From Phytohabitans houttuyneae (lineage in GTDB: Bacteria > Actinomycetota > Actinomycetes > Mycobacteriales > Micromonosporaceae): a stretch of 64,000 nucleotides of DNA. Below, piece after piece: positions 51,056 through 61,018 of the stretch (positions are counted from its first letter, which is position 1; the number at the start of each line of letters is the position of its first letter). A model generated the notes under the pieces. That model saw only the letters and a program-made list of their open reading frames with translations. It was not told where the DNA came from and did no database searches. A program made the position numbers and the translations under genes. The stretch covers positions 1,584,861 through 1,648,860 of the forward strand of contig NZ_BLPF01000003.1 of the NCBI RefSeq assembly GCF_011764425.1, in the 5' to 3' direction.

Positions 51056-53488
51056 GTGCGCACAAGACTCCTCCCGCTCGCCGCCGCGACGCTGCTCGCC
51101 ACCACCGGTGCCTTCGTCGCGACGCCACCCGCCGCGGCGGCCGACGGGCCGGCCCTCTTCGTCGACCTCACCAACGACCGGCACCCGATCAGCCCGCACG
51201 TCTACGGCATGAACTTCGCCGACGAGGCCCTCGCGGACGAGCTCGACCTGCCGGTGCGGCGCTGGGGCGGCAACGCGACCACCCGCTACCACTACGCGTA
51301 CGACACCACGAACCGCGCCTCGGACTGGTTCTTCGAAAACATCGCCGAGGAGAACGCGGACCCGGCGGCGCTGCCGGACGGCTCGTCCACCGACGAGTTC
51401 GTCGAGCAGGACCGGCGGACCGGCACCGACAGCATCCTCACGCTGCCGCTGATCGGGTGGGCGCCGAAGGCGCGCGACGGCTCGTGCGGCTTCTCGGTCG
51501 CCAAGTACGGCCCGCAGGAGCGCACCGACGAGTGGCGGCCGGACTGCGGAAACGGCGTGCGCCCGGACGGTACCCCGGTCACCGGCAACGACCCGCGGGA
51601 CACGAGCGTGCCGGTCGGTCCGGAGTACGTGACGGCGTGGCTTTCGCACCTCACCGCCAAGTACGGCACCGCGGCCGAGGGCGGGGTGAAGTTCTACAAC
51701 CTCGACAACGAGCCGGACATCTGGCACAGCACCCACCGCGACGTGCACCCCACCGGCGCGAGCTCGGCGGAGCTGCGCGACCAGGCGTACGCGATCGGCG
51801 CCGCCGTGAAGGCCGCCGACCCCTCCGCCGCGACGCTCGGCCCGGTCGGCTGGGGCTGGACGTCGTGGGATCACTCCGGCCTGGACCAGGAGACCTGCGG
51901 CCGCACCGGCTGCTGGGCAAACCCGCCGGACCGCCCGGCGCGCGACGGGCTGCCGTTCACCACCTGGTACCTGCGGCAGATGCGGGACTACGAGCAGGCG
52001 CACGGCGTCCGCGTCCTGGACTACTTCGACATGCACTTCTACCCTCAGGCCTCCGGCGTCGCGTTCGGCAGCGGCACCGACCCGGCGACGAACGCGCTGC
52101 GGCTGCGCTCCACCCGCGCGCTGTGGGATCCGTCCTACGTGGACGAGAGCTGGATCAACACGCAGGTGCGCCTCGTGCCGCGCATGCGCGAGCTCGTCGC
52201 CGCCAACTACCCGGGCACCAAGACGGCGATCACCGAGTACAACTGGGGTGCGCTCGGGCACATCAACGGCGCGCTCACCCAGGCCGACGTCCTGGGCATC
52301 TTCGGCCGCGAGGGCCTCGACCTGGCCACGCTGTGGGCGCCGCCGGCCGCGGGCGAGCCCGGCGCGTACGCCTTCCGCATGTACCGCAACTACGACGGGA
52401 GCGGCGGCCGGTTCGGCGACGTCAACGTCCGCGCCACCAGCGCCGACCAGGAAAAGCTTTCGGTGTACGGCGCGGAGCGCACCGCCGACGGCGCGCTCAC
52501 GCTCATGGTTGTCAACAAGAGCGGCACGGAGCTGACCAGCCAGCTGCGGATGTTCGGCCGCCGTGGGGGCACGGCGCAGGTCTACCGGTACGGTGCCGCC
52601 GACCTCACCGCCATCACCCGCGCGCCGGACCAGCCCGTGGCGCTGATGCCGAGCGGGGCGGCCGACGCCGGCTTCACGCACACGTACCCGGCCGACTCGG
52701 TCACGCTCTTCGTGCTGCCGCGCTCCCCTGTGGACAGCCAGCCGCCGACCGCGCCGGGCCAGCCGCAGGTGACCGGGGTGACCGACACGTCCGTCGGGCT
52801 GCGCTGGGCACCGTCCACAGACGACGTGGGCGTGACCGGGTACGACGTGTGGGCGCAGCACACCGACGTCGTTTACAAGGCCGCCACGTCCACCGGTCCC
52901 TCGGTGACCGTCACCGGGCTGAACCCGGCCGGCGAGTACCGCTTCACCGTGCGGGCCCGGGACGCGGCCGGACGCGAGTCGCCGCCGTCGCCGGCCGTGA
53001 CCGTGGTGACCGCCCAGCGTCCGGGCGGCCCGCCGCTCGTCGCCCAGTACCTCAACCTCGACTGGGCGCCCACCGACGGCCTGATCCGGCCGGGCCTGCG
53101 CCTGGCCAACACCACCACGACGCCGATCGCCCTGTCCCGGCTCAAGCTGCGCTACTGGTTCACCCGCGACGGCGGCGCGCCGTCCTTCCAGACCTGGTGC
53201 GACTCCGCGGCGGTCGGGTGCGGCGCGGTGACCAGACGCGTCGTGACGCTGGCGACGCCCCGGCCGCGCGCCGACGCCTACCTCGAGGTCGGTTTCACGG
53301 GCGCGGCGGGCATCCTGGGCGGCTCGTCGGTGACCGGGCCGGTGCAGCTGCGGGTGGCCAAGCGCGACCAGAGCGCGTTCACCGAGTCGAACGACTACAG
53401 CTGGTCGCCGAACGCGCCCTCGTACGCCAACACCGCGAGGGTGACCGTGTACCTCGACGGCGTCCGCGTCGGCGGCACCGAGCCCTGA
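51056..53488 (+). CDS. Secreted GH44 endoglucanase/xyloglucanase with FnIII and CBM3-like domains
   Basis: 810 aa from the GTG at 51056 (GGGGA five bases upstream). Signal peptide 1-30. GH44 catalytic region about 35-550 with RRWGGNATTRYHY, acid/base Glu in YNLDNEPDIW and nucleophile Glu in AITEYNWG. A fibronectin type III domain spans about 560-650 and a C-terminal cellulose-binding domain (CBM3-like, YLNLDWAPTDGLIRPGL, YWFTRDGG) about 660-808. Attacks beta-1,4-glucans such as cellulose or xyloglucan outside the cell. Confidence 0.9.
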   Translation: MRTRLLPLAAATLLATTGAFVATPPAAAADGPALFVDLTNDRHPISPHVYGMNFADEALADELDLPVRRWGGNATTRYHYAYDTTNRASDWFFENIAEENADPAALPDGSSTDEFVEQDRRTGTDSILTLPLIGWAPKARDGSCGFSVAKYGPQERTDEWRPDCGNGVRPDGTPVTGNDPRDTSVPVGPEYVTAWLSHLTAKYGTAAEGGVKFYNLDNEPDIWHSTHRDVHPTGASSAELRDQAYAIGAAVKAADPSAATLGPVGWGWTSWDHSGLDQETCGRTGCWANPPDRPARDGLPFTTWYLRQMRDYEQAHGVRVLDYFDMHFYPQASGVAFGSGTDPATNALRLRSTRALWDPSYVDESWINTQVRLVPRMRELVAANYPGTKTAITEYNWGALGHINGALTQADVLGIFGREGLDLATLWAPPAAGEPGAYAFRMYRNYDGSGGRFGDVNVRATSADQEKLSVYGAERTADGALTLMVVNKSGTELTSQLRMFGRRGGTAQVYRYGAADLTAITRAPDQPVALMPSGAADAGFTHTYPADSVTLFVLPRSPVDSQPPTAPGQPQVTGVTDTSVGLRWAPSTDDVGVTGYDVWAQHTDVVYKAATSTGPSVTVTGLNPAGEYRFTVRARDAAGRESPPSPAVTVVTAQRPGGPPLVAQYLNLDWAPTDGLIRPGLRLANTTTTPIALSRLKLRYWFTRDGGAPSFQTWCDSAAVGCGAVTRRVVTLATPRPRADAYLEVGFTGAAGILGGSSVTGPVQLRVAKRDQSAFTESNDYSWSPNAPSYANTARVTVYLDGVRVGGTEP

Positions 53489-53559
53489 TCGTCCCCGACC
53501 CCGCGCTGACGTGGGCAAATGAAAGGATCATGAAAGGAGGGCTGTGGTGTGATGGCGGG

Positions 53560-54108
53560 GTGAACGCTCCCGCCTCGTACCAGGTGGCCGCCGAACAGGC
53601 CGCCGGCCCCTCGCTGCTCGCCGGGATCGTGCTCGTCCTGGCCACCATGACCACCGGTGTCATCACCGGCGTCTTCGGCCTGTACGCGAACACGATCATG
53701 CCCGGACTGGGCAAAACCGACGACCGCACCTTTGTCGGGGCGTTCCAGCAGATCGACCGGGCCATCATCAACCCGCTGTTCATGACGTTCTTCTTCGGCG
53801 CGCTCATCCTCACCGGGCTGGCCGGGGCGCTGCACCTCGGCGCCGCCGGCCGGCGCGCGCTGCCGTGGATCGCGGTCGCGTTCGCGCTGTACCTGGTCGT
53901 CGTGATCATCACGATGGCGGTGAACGTGCCGCTCAACGACGCCATCAAGTCGGCCGGCGCGCCGGACAGCATCAGCGACCTGGCCCAGGTGCGCCGCGAC
54001 TTCGACGAGGCCCGGTGGCGTGCCTTCAACTGGGTCCGGGTCGTGCTGACCACCGGCTCGTTCGCGCTGCTCTGCGTCGCGCTGCTGCTGAACGGCCGGC
54101 GGCGCTAG
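53560..54108 (+). CDS. DUF1772 (anthrone-oxygenase-like) membrane protein
   Basis: 182 aa from the GTG at 53560; an ATG at 53530 is an alternative, and a strong AAAGGAGGG at 53533-53541 lies between them, so the start is uncertain. Four membrane helices with FVGAFQQIDRAIINPLFM and MAVNVPLNDAI, both typical of the family (conserved NVPLN). Activity unproven in bacteria. Confidence 0.8.
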   Translation: MNAPASYQVAAEQAAGPSLLAGIVLVLATMTTGVITGVFGLYANTIMPGLGKTDDRTFVGAFQQIDRAIINPLFMTFFFGALILTGLAGALHLGAAGRRALPWIAVAFALYLVVVIITMAVNVPLNDAIKSAGAPDSISDLAQVRRDFDEARWRAFNWVRVVLTTGSFALLCVALLLNGRRR

Positions 54109-54159
54109 GGTCCCCCAGGTTGGCGATGGCGCGGCCGCTTCGGGCATAGGCTGGGCGGC

Positions 54160-54951
54160 GTGGCACGCGAGGTGTGGGCGCGCGGAGACGCGTACGAGGC
54201 GTACGTGGGGCGGTGGAGCCGGCGGGTGGCGGCGACGTTCGTCCGGTGGCTCGACGTCCCGGCCGGGCGGCGGTGGCTCGACGTGGGGTGCGGCACCGGC
54301 GCGCTCAGCGCGACGGTGCTGACGCTCACCGACCCGGCCGAGGTGGCCGGCGTCGACCCGTCGGACGGCTTCCTGGCGACCGCGCACGCCCAGCTCGCCG
54401 ACCCGCGGGTGTCCTTTCTGACCGGTGACGCGCGCGCACTGCCGCTGCCGGACGACCGCTTCGACGCGGTGGTGAGCGGCCTGGCGGTCAACTTCGTGCC
54501 CGAGCCGGAGCTGGCGGCCGCCGAGTTCGCGCGGGTCGCCGCGCCCGGCGGCGTCGTCGCCGCGTACGTGTGGGACTACGCCGAGGGCATGCAGCTGATG
54601 CGCCACTTCTGGGACGCGGCGGCCGCCCTCGACCCGGACGGCGCCGAGCTCGACGAGGGCCGCCGGTTTCCGGTCTGCCGGCCAGGCCCGCTGCGTGCAC
54701 TGTGGATGGACGCGGGCCTCGTGGACGTCTGCGTCGAGGCGATCGACATCCCCACCGTGTTCACGAGCTTCGAGGACTACTGGGAGCCGTTCCTGGGCGG
54801 GCAGGGCGCCGCGCCGGCGTACGCGATGTCGCTCGGCGAAGAGCGCCGCGACGCGGTGCGCGACCTGCTCCGCGACCGCCTGCCGTCCAACCCGGACGGT
54901 GCGATCGAGCTGACCGCACGCGCGTGGGCGGTCCGCGGCCACGCCGCCTGA
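54160..54951 (+). CDS. Class I SAM-dependent methyltransferase
   Basis: 263 aa, GTG start. Motif I LDVGCGTGALSATV, acidic residue in GVDPSDGFL, motif II DDRFDAVVSGLAVNFVP, and VAAPGGVVAAYVWDY. UbiE/Methyltransf_25-like. The C-terminal region (SFEDYWEPFLGGQG) recurs in uncharacterised actinobacterial homologues. Substrate unknown. Confidence 0.88.
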   Translation: MAREVWARGDAYEAYVGRWSRRVAATFVRWLDVPAGRRWLDVGCGTGALSATVLTLTDPAEVAGVDPSDGFLATAHAQLADPRVSFLTGDARALPLPDDRFDAVVSGLAVNFVPEPELAAAEFARVAAPGGVVAAYVWDYAEGMQLMRHFWDAAAALDPDGAELDEGRRFPVCRPGPLRALWMDAGLVDVCVEAIDIPTVFTSFEDYWEPFLGGQGAAPAYAMSLGEERRDAVRDLLRDRLPSNPDGAIELTARAWAVRGHAA

Positions 54952-54986
54952 GCGCTGCCGCGGCCGCCCATCCGCGCGGGCGACGG

Positions 54987-55889
54987 TCAGACGCCGCGCT
55001 CGCGCAGGTCCTCGACCAACCGGGTGGTCACCGGCACGTCGACGCCGTGGGCCGCCGCCGCGCGGAGCACGGCGCCGCCGATCGCGTCGACCTCGGCCGG
55101 GCGGCCGGCCTCGACGTCGCGCTGCATCGAGGACTTCATCGCCGGTGGCGCGCCGTCGAAGAGCGCGAGGACCGCGCCGGCGTCCGCTGTCGCGCCCGCG
55201 GCGTGTGCCACCGCCACCACCTCGCCGATGACGGCCTCCAGGTCCGGGCGGTACTTGTCCCGCACCTCGCCGGTGGTCGCGCCGTTGGCGGTGGTGAGCA
55301 GCGCCAGCGGCGCCAGGAAGGCGAGCTTGTCCCAGAGCACGGCGGCCTCGGAGTCGCGCACCGCCGTTTCGATGCCGGCCGCGTTCAGCTGCCCGGCGAG
55401 GGTGTCGAGGCGCTCGCGGGCGGTGTTGTCGCCGGCCACCTCGATCTTGCAGAAGGGGGTGGTGTGCGCGATCTGGCCGGGCGCGGTCCGCGCGGAGGCG
55501 ACCCGGATGGCACCGGCGAGCACCTGGGCGGCTGGAAAGCGCTCGCGCAGCGCGGCGACGTGGTCGACGCCGTTGAGCAGCGGCAGCACCAGGCCGGCGC
55601 CGAGCGCCTCCGCGGGCACCCCGTCGAGGGCGGCGTCGAGGTCGGTGGCCTTGGTCGCGATCACGCACAGGTCGACCGGCGCGGCGAGCTTGTGCTCCGC
55701 GACGGCGGGCACGTGGAAGTCTCCGTACTGGGGGCTTGTCACGGAAAGTCCGCCGGCGGTCAGCGCGGCCGCGGTCTGCGGCCGCGCCACGTACACCACG
55801 GGGTGGCCGGCCCGGGTCAGCACCGCGCCGACCAGACCTCCCACGCCACCCGGCCCGACCACCGCAACACTCCACGGCGACTGCGTCAC
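54987..55889 (-). CDS. Ketopantoate reductase family protein (PanE/ApbA)
   Basis: 300 aa. Dinucleotide loop GPGGVGG, Lys in LWDKLAF, and the conserved KSSMQRDVEAGRPAEVD with catalytic Glu. Reduces 2-oxo acids such as ketopantoate with NADPH in pantothenate synthesis; a paralogue with another oxoacid substrate is possible. Lies 25 bases downstream of the small L36 gene. Confidence 0.87.
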   Translation of the reverse strand: MTQSPWSVAVVGPGGVGGLVGAVLTRAGHPVVYVARPQTAAALTAGGLSVTSPQYGDFHVPAVAEHKLAAPVDLCVIATKATDLDAALDGVPAEALGAGLVLPLLNGVDHVAALRERFPAAQVLAGAIRVASARTAPGQIAHTTPFCKIEVAGDNTARERLDTLAGQLNAAGIETAVRDSEAAVLWDKLAFLAPLALLTTANGATTGEVRDKYRPDLEAVIGEVVAVAHAAGATADAGAVLALFDGAPPAMKSSMQRDVEAGRPAEVDAIGGAVLRAAAAHGVDVPVTTRLVEDLRERGV

Positions 55890-55914
55890 GTGCCCTCCCT
55901 CAGGGTCGCCGGCG

Positions 55915-56037
55915 TCAGCCCTGGCGGCCGTTCCACCGGGGGTCGCGCCGGTTGATCACGCGGACCCGGCCGCCGCGGCGGACCACCACCGCGCCGGGCT
56001 TGCGGGCCAGCGAACGTAGCGAGCTACGAACCTTCAT
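55915..56037 (-). CDS. rpmJ: Ribosomal protein bL36, zinc-free (C-minus) paralogue
   Basis: 40 aa from the second of two adjacent ATG codons (GAGG six bases upstream). The sequence follows the alternative L36 type: [16 protein letters not shown] at the start and [14 protein letters not shown] at the end. It lacks the Cys/His zinc ligands of the normal L36. Such paralogues replace the zinc form under zinc limitation in actinomycetes. I could not find a clear Zur box upstream. It sits away from any ribosomal operon, upstream of the ketopantoate reductase gene. Confidence 0.9.
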   Translation of the reverse strand: MKVRSSLRSLARKPGAVVVRRGGRVRVINRRDPRWNGRQG

Positions 56038-56263
56038 CATCGTCCTCTTTCCACCTGGCGTTTCACTATCGCGTGTCTCCGGTATCTCGCCGGAGCCGTC
56101 GCGGCATACGGAACGCGAGGGGGCCGCCCATGATTCCCGGCAGCGTCCATCGATTCTTACGGCGAGATTGTCGCAAGATTTCGAGTTTCGATTCAACTAT
56201 TGCGGGGATGCGTCGGGTCCTGGCACGATGGCCGTCGATCCCCCGCCCCTCGAGGAGCCTGAC

Positions 56264-58402
56264 ATGGCTGTTTCGCGCCGCACCTTCGTGACGTCCGTGG
56301 CCGCCGGCTCCGCCCTGGCCGCCGTGTCGACCACCGAGGTCGTCTCCGCCCTGACCAGCGCGGCCAGCGCCGCCAGCCCGCCCGGCGACGTGGTGGGAAA
56401 GATCTCCGTCGGCTACCAGGGGTGGTTCGCCTGCCCCGGCGACGGCGCGCCGATCGGCGGCTGGTGGCACTGGAGCCGCGACCGCTTCCAGCCGCCCTCG
56501 CCGAGCAACACCACGATCGTCTCGTGGCCGGACATGCGGGAGATCACGCGGGGCTACCCGACGGCGTACCCGAACCTCGGCAACGGGCAGCCGGCACAGC
56601 TGTTCTCCTCGTACGACCAGCAGACCGTCGACACCCACTTCCGGTGGATGCAGGAGAACGGCTGCGACACCGCGGCGCTGCAGCGGTTCAACCCGTTCGG
56701 CGACGAAGGCCCCACGCGGGACGCCATGGCGGTGAAGGTGCGCGGCGCCGCGGAGCGGACCGGGCGCAAGTTCTACATCATGTACGACGTTACGAGCTGG
56801 ACGAACATGCAGTCCGAGCTCAAGACCGACTGGACGACAAAGATGTCGGCGCACACCGCGTCACCGGCGTACGCCCGGCAGAACGGCAAGCCCGTGGTGT
56901 GCATCTGGGGCTTCGGCTTCAACGACTCGGGCCGCCCGTTCGCGCCGGCACCCTGCCTCGAGGTGGTCAACTGGTTCAAGGCGCAGGGCTGCTACGTGAT
57001 CGGCGGCGTGCCCACGTACTGGCGGCAGGGCATCAACGACTCCCGGCCGGGCTTCCTCGACGTGTACCACGCGTTCAACATGATCTCGCCGTGGATGGTG
57101 GGCCGCACCGGCACGCTCGACGGGCTGGACTGGTTCTACACCAACGTCAACGTGCCCGACCAGGCCGACTGCAACGCCCACGGCATCGACTACCAGCCCT
57201 GCGTGATGCCCGGCGACCTGTCCACCGGGGCCCGCCGGCACGGCGACTTCTACTGGCGGCACTTCTACAACATGGTGCGGGTCGGCTGCCAGGGCATCTA
57301 CATCTCGATGTTCGACGAGTACAACGAGGGCAACCAGATCGCCAAGACGGCCGAGACCGCGGCGACCGTGCCGGCCGGCAGCGGGATCCGGCCGCTCGAC
57401 GAGGACGGCACGTTCTGCTCCTCCGACTACTACCTGCGGATCACCGCGGACGGCGGCCGGATGCTCAAGGGCCAGCTCGCGCTCACCGCGGTGCGCCCCA
57501 CGCCACCGGTCGCCGGAGGGGGACCCGGCCCGCAGCCCGGCGGCGACCTGGCGGCCGGGCGGCCCGCGTCGGCCAGCAGCCAGAACGGCGGTTTCGTCGC
57601 CGCCAACGCGGTGGACAACAACGGCGGCACCTACTGGGAGGGCGTCAACGGCGCGTTCCCACAGTGGCTGCAGGTCGACCTCGGCACGGCCGCGTCGGTC
57701 AACCGGGTGGTGCTCAGGCTGCCCGCGGGCTGGGGCGCGCGCACGCAGACGCTGTCGGTGCAGGGCAGCGCCAACGGCTCGACGTTCACGACGCTGGTCG
57801 CCTCGGCCGGGCGGGTCTTCGACCCCGCGTCCGGCAACACGGTGACGCTGACGTTCCCGGCGACGAGCGCGCGCTACGTGCGGGTCACCGTCACGGCGAA
57901 CACCGGCTGGCCGGCCGCCCAGCTCGCCGCCGTCGAGGTGTACGCGGCCGACGGCCAGCCCACCGACCCGCCGCCGCAGCCGGGCGGCAACCTGGCGGCG
58001 GGGCGGCCGGCGAGCGCGAGCAGCCAGACCCAGAGCTTCGGGCCGGGCAACGCGCTCGACGGCAACGCGGGCAGCTACTGGGAGAGCGCGAACAACGCGT
58101 TTCCACAGTGGATACAGGCCGACCTCGGCTCGGCCCTCGCGGTGGGCCGCGTGGTGCTGAAGCTCCCGCCGGCCGCCGCCTGGGCCACCCGGACGCAGAC
58201 GCTCTCGGTACAGGGCAGCGCCAACGGCACGAGCTTCACGACGCTGGTCGCCTCCGCCGGGCGTACCTTCAACCCGGCGACCGGCAACACCGTGACGCTC
58301 ACGTTCACCCCGGAGACCGCGCGCTACGTGCGGATACACGTCACCGCCAACACCGGCTGGCCGGCGGGGCAGCTCTCCGAACTGGAGGTGTACGCGTCCT
58401 GA
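56264..58402 (+). CDS. Secreted GH71/GH99-like protein with two discoidin-type carbohydrate-binding domains
   Basis: 712 aa from the ATG at 56264 (GAGGAG six bases upstream). Tat signal SRRTFVTS, 1-38. About 45-410 is a GH71/99-like TIM barrel (YQGWFACPGDG, FYIMYDVTSW, GIYISMFDEYNEGNQ with candidate acidic residues). Then two F5/8-type (CBM32-like) domains at about 430-565 and 575-712, close tandem duplicates sharing LSVQGSANG and FTTLVASAGR. The substrate is probably a plant or fungal glycan; endo-mannanase-like activity is only a guess. Confidence 0.82.
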   Translation: MAVSRRTFVTSVAAGSALAAVSTTEVVSALTSAASAASPPGDVVGKISVGYQGWFACPGDGAPIGGWWHWSRDRFQPPSPSNTTIVSWPDMREITRGYPTAYPNLGNGQPAQLFSSYDQQTVDTHFRWMQENGCDTAALQRFNPFGDEGPTRDAMAVKVRGAAERTGRKFYIMYDVTSWTNMQSELKTDWTTKMSAHTASPAYARQNGKPVVCIWGFGFNDSGRPFAPAPCLEVVNWFKAQGCYVIGGVPTYWRQGINDSRPGFLDVYHAFNMISPWMVGRTGTLDGLDWFYTNVNVPDQADCNAHGIDYQPCVMPGDLSTGARRHGDFYWRHFYNMVRVGCQGIYISMFDEYNEGNQIAKTAETAATVPAGSGIRPLDEDGTFCSSDYYLRITADGGRMLKGQLALTAVRPTPPVAGGGPGPQPGGDLAAGRPASASSQNGGFVAANAVDNNGGTYWEGVNGAFPQWLQVDLGTAASVNRVVLRLPAGWGARTQTLSVQGSANGSTFTTLVASAGRVFDPASGNTVTLTFPATSARYVRVTVTANTGWPAAQLAAVEVYAADGQPTDPPPQPGGNLAAGRPASASSQTQSFGPGNALDGNAGSYWESANNAFPQWIQADLGSALAVGRVVLKLPPAAAWATRTQTLSVQGSANGTSFTTLVASAGRTFNPATGNTVTLTFTPETARYVRIHVTANTGWPAGQLSELEVYAS

Positions 58403-58437
58403 GCGGCGCATTCGCGTCACGGCGACGATAAGCTAGC

Positions 58438-59157
58438 ATGGCGACCGTGACCGGGGTGGCCGTGACCGTCGACGTGGTCGTGCTGACGATCCGCGACGAC
58501 CAGCTCCAGGTGCTCCTCGTCGAGCGCGGCATCGAGCCGTTCCGCGGGACGCTGGCGCTGCCCGGCGGGTTCATCCGGGAGCACGAGGACGCCGAGCCCG
58601 CCGCCCGCCGCGAGCTGGCCGAGGAGACCGCGCTCGACGGCGGCGGCCTCTACCTCGAGCAGCTGCGCACGTTCGCCGCGCCGGAGCGCGACCCCCGCGG
58701 CCGGGTCGTCACCATCGCCTACCTGGCGATCGCGCCCGACCTTCCGGTGCCGGTCGGCGGCAGCGACGCCCGCGCCGCCCGCTGGCAGCCGGTGGCCTCG
58801 GTCCTGGCCGGCACGGTCGCGCTCGCCTTCGACCACCGCGAGATCGTCGTGCACGCGGTCGACCGCGCGCGGTCCAAACTGGAGTACACGACGCTCGCCA
58901 CGGCCTTCTGCCCCGAGGTCTTCACGATGTCCGAGCTGCGCCGGGTGTACGAGGTGGTGTGGGGCGTGTCGATCGACGCCCGCAACTTCCACCGCAAGGT
59001 CACCACCGCGGACGACTTCCTGGAGCCGACCGGCGAGCGGCGGGTCCTTTCGACCGGCCGCCCGGCCGCGCTCTACCGCCGCGGCGCGGCCAGGACCCTG
59101 TTTCCCCCGATGCTGCGCGGCGCGTTTCCGCCGGCGCCCTCCGGCACCACCACCTGA
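58438..59157 (+). CDS. NUDIX hydrolase-winged helix regulator, NrtR type
   Basis: 239 aa. NUDIX domain about 5-145 with the box GGFIREHEDAEPAARRELAEE, shortened here, and a C-terminal winged-helix region (about 155-225: EVFTMSELRRVYEVVWG, NFHRKV) typical of NrtR-like regulators of NAD or sugar metabolism. The box retains its Glu residues, so it may still hydrolyse ADP-ribose-type compounds. 3' end overlaps the convergent phosphatidyltransferase gene by 85 bases. Confidence 0.85.
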   Translation: MATVTGVAVTVDVVVLTIRDDQLQVLLVERGIEPFRGTLALPGGFIREHEDAEPAARRELAEETALDGGGLYLEQLRTFAAPERDPRGRVVTIAYLAIAPDLPVPVGGSDARAARWQPVASVLAGTVALAFDHREIVVHAVDRARSKLEYTTLATAFCPEVFTMSELRRVYEVVWGVSIDARNFHRKVTTADDFLEPTGERRVLSTGRPAALYRRGAARTLFPPMLRGAFPPAPSGTTT

Positions 59158-59908
59158 GGCAGGTTCACGCCGGCCAGCACGTGGCGGCGGAACTGGTGGG
59201 CGCTCCACAGCCAGGCCACGTCGCGGGTGAAGGACCAGACCAGCAGCGCCAGCGCCGTGCCCACGACGGCCATCGCCAGCGGGTACGGCAGCAGCCCGGA
59301 GCTGGCCACCGCCAGCACGATGCCCTGGATCGCGGCGACCACCTTGCGCGACAGGCGGTGCGGCAGCGCGGCCCGCAGCCACGGCAGCGCCCAGCTCGCC
59401 ACCACGAACGCGTACCGGAACGCGCCGATCGCCAGCACCCACACGCCGAGCGACTGCGCGACCACCGCGCTCAGCACGAGGATGAGGATCGCGTCGACCT
59501 CCATGTCGAAGCGGGCCCGAGCGCCGAGGTGCTGTTCGTGCGGCGGGCCACCTGCCCGTCGACGGCGTCGAGCGCGAGCGCCACGGCGGCCAGCGTGACG
59601 AAGACCGCGACGGGTACCGCGTGCCCGGTGAGCCAGTCCGCGGCCAGCGCCGCCACGCCGCCGACCAGCGTGGCGCGGGCGAGCGTGACCTGGTTGGCCG
59701 GGCCGAGGAACGTGGTGCCGGAACGGCGGAGGGCGCGGCCGAGCAGGACCCAGGTGCCGGCGGCGAAGACGACGCCGACCGCCCAGCCGGCCGTGTTCAG
59801 GCCGACGCCCGCGGCCAGCATGCCGAGCAGGACGAACTGCACCGCCAGGCCCGCGGTATGCCCTTCGACGGCTGGTGTGGTTTCGAGGGGCCGGTCGCTG
59901 ACGGTCAA
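59073..59908 (-). pseudogene. CDP-alcohol phosphatidyltransferase, frameshifted inside the active-site motif
   Basis: Reading from a TTG at 59908 (GGAGG at 59913-59917), the first frame runs through membrane helices to DAVDGQVARRTNSTSALG. At 59513-59518 (GGGCCC on either strand) the frame shifts, and the second frame continues ARFDMEVDAILILVLSAVV to a stop at 59073. Joined, they give the exact family motif DG-x2-AR-x8-G-x3-D-x3-D. One missing base explains it. Intact, the protein would transfer a phosphatidyl or similar group from CDP-lipid to an alcohol at the membrane. Either a recent mutation or an assembly error. Confidence 0.8.
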
Positions 59909-60024
59909 CGTTCCTCCGTAGTTGTCTGGGCGGGTAGGGCCCCACCACGTATGGTTACCAAGGCCCACGGTCTGGAAAACGGGAAACGGGCCGGTTTGGT
60001 TCACCGTGTCGCGGAAGGAGATCC

Positions 60025-61014
60025 ATGACGCTCCGTGGTCGAGCGTTCTGGCTCGGGTCTCCCGGCGCCGGTGAGATCCGCCCCGTCACCCTCGATCCAC
60101 CCGGTCCGGACGAGGTGGTCGTGCGCGCGCTCTGGTCGGGCGTGAGCCGGGGCACCGAGACGCTCGTCTTCCGCGGCGGCGTGCCGCACAGCCAGCACGC
60201 GGCGATGCGCGCGCCCTTCCAGGAGGGCGACTTCCCGGCGCCGGTCAAGTACGGCTACCTCAACGTCGGGACCGTCGAGGAAGGACCCGACGAGCTGCGC
60301 GGGCGCACGGTCTTCTGCCTGTACCCGCACCAGACGCGCTACGTCGTCCCGGCGTCCGCGGTGACCCCGGTGCCCGAGGCGGTGCCGGCGCGGCGGGCGG
60401 TCCTGGCCGGCACGGTGGAGACCGCGGTGAACGCGCTGTGGGACGCCGCGCCGCTGGTCGGCGACCGGATCGCGGTGGTCGGCGGCGGGATGGTCGGCTG
60501 CTGCGTCGCGGCCGTGCTGGCCCGCTTCCCCGGCGCGCGGGTGCAGCTCGTCGACGCCGATCCGGCCCGCGCCGGTACCGCCGCCGCGCTCGGTGTCGAC
60601 TTCGCCTCGCCCGAGGACGCGGCCGGCGCCCGCGACCTGGTCATCCACGCCAGCGCCACCTCCGCCGGGCTGGCCCGCTCGCTGGAGCTGCTCGCCCCGG
60701 AGGGCACGGTGGTGGAGCTGAGCTGGTACGGGGACAGCGCGGTCACCATCCCCCTCGGCGAGCACTTCCACTCCCGCCGGCTGACCGTCCGCGGCAGCCA
60801 GGTCGGCACGGTGTCGCCGGCGCAGAAGGGGCGGCGCACCTACGCGGACCGGCTCGCCCTGGCGCTGGAGCTGCTCGCCGACCCGGCCTTCGACGCGCTG
60901 CTGACCGGCGAGTCCACATTCGACGAGCTGCCCGCCCTGCTGCCGAAGCTGGCCAGCGGCGAGGTGCCGGCCCTGTGCCACCTCGTCCGGTACGACACCG
61001 ACCCAGGAGGTTGA
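60025..61014 (+). CDS. MDR-family dehydrogenase lacking zinc ligands (BchC-like)
   Basis: 329 aa; AAGGAG four bases before the ATG. Medium-chain dehydrogenase fold with [15 protein letters not shown] where true alcohol dehydrogenases have their catalytic zinc Cys, so it is zinc-independent, as in BchC-type enzymes. The NAD(P) loop is VVGGGMVGC at about 152-160. A His-rich insert (VPHSQHAAM) follows the first motif. First gene of a five-gene operon with a pterin-synthase-like protein 4 bases downstream. Confidence 0.85.
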   Translation: MTLRGRAFWLGSPGAGEIRPVTLDPPGPDEVVVRALWSGVSRGTETLVFRGGVPHSQHAAMRAPFQEGDFPAPVKYGYLNVGTVEEGPDELRGRTVFCLYPHQTRYVVPASAVTPVPEAVPARRAVLAGTVETAVNALWDAAPLVGDRIAVVGGGMVGCCVAAVLARFPGARVQLVDADPARAGTAAALGVDFASPEDAAGARDLVIHASATSAGLARSLELLAPEGTVVELSWYGDSAVTIPLGEHFHSRRLTVRGSQVGTVSPAQKGRRTYADRLALALELLADPAFDALLTGESTFDELPALLPKLASGEVPALCHLVRYDTDPGG

Positions 61015-61018
61015 GGGT

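Noticed and set aside
53530..53560. Upstream ATG start for the DUF1772 gene
   Set aside because: The extra ten residues are not family-like and the SD before the ATG is too close; the GTG at 53560 is preferred although not certain.
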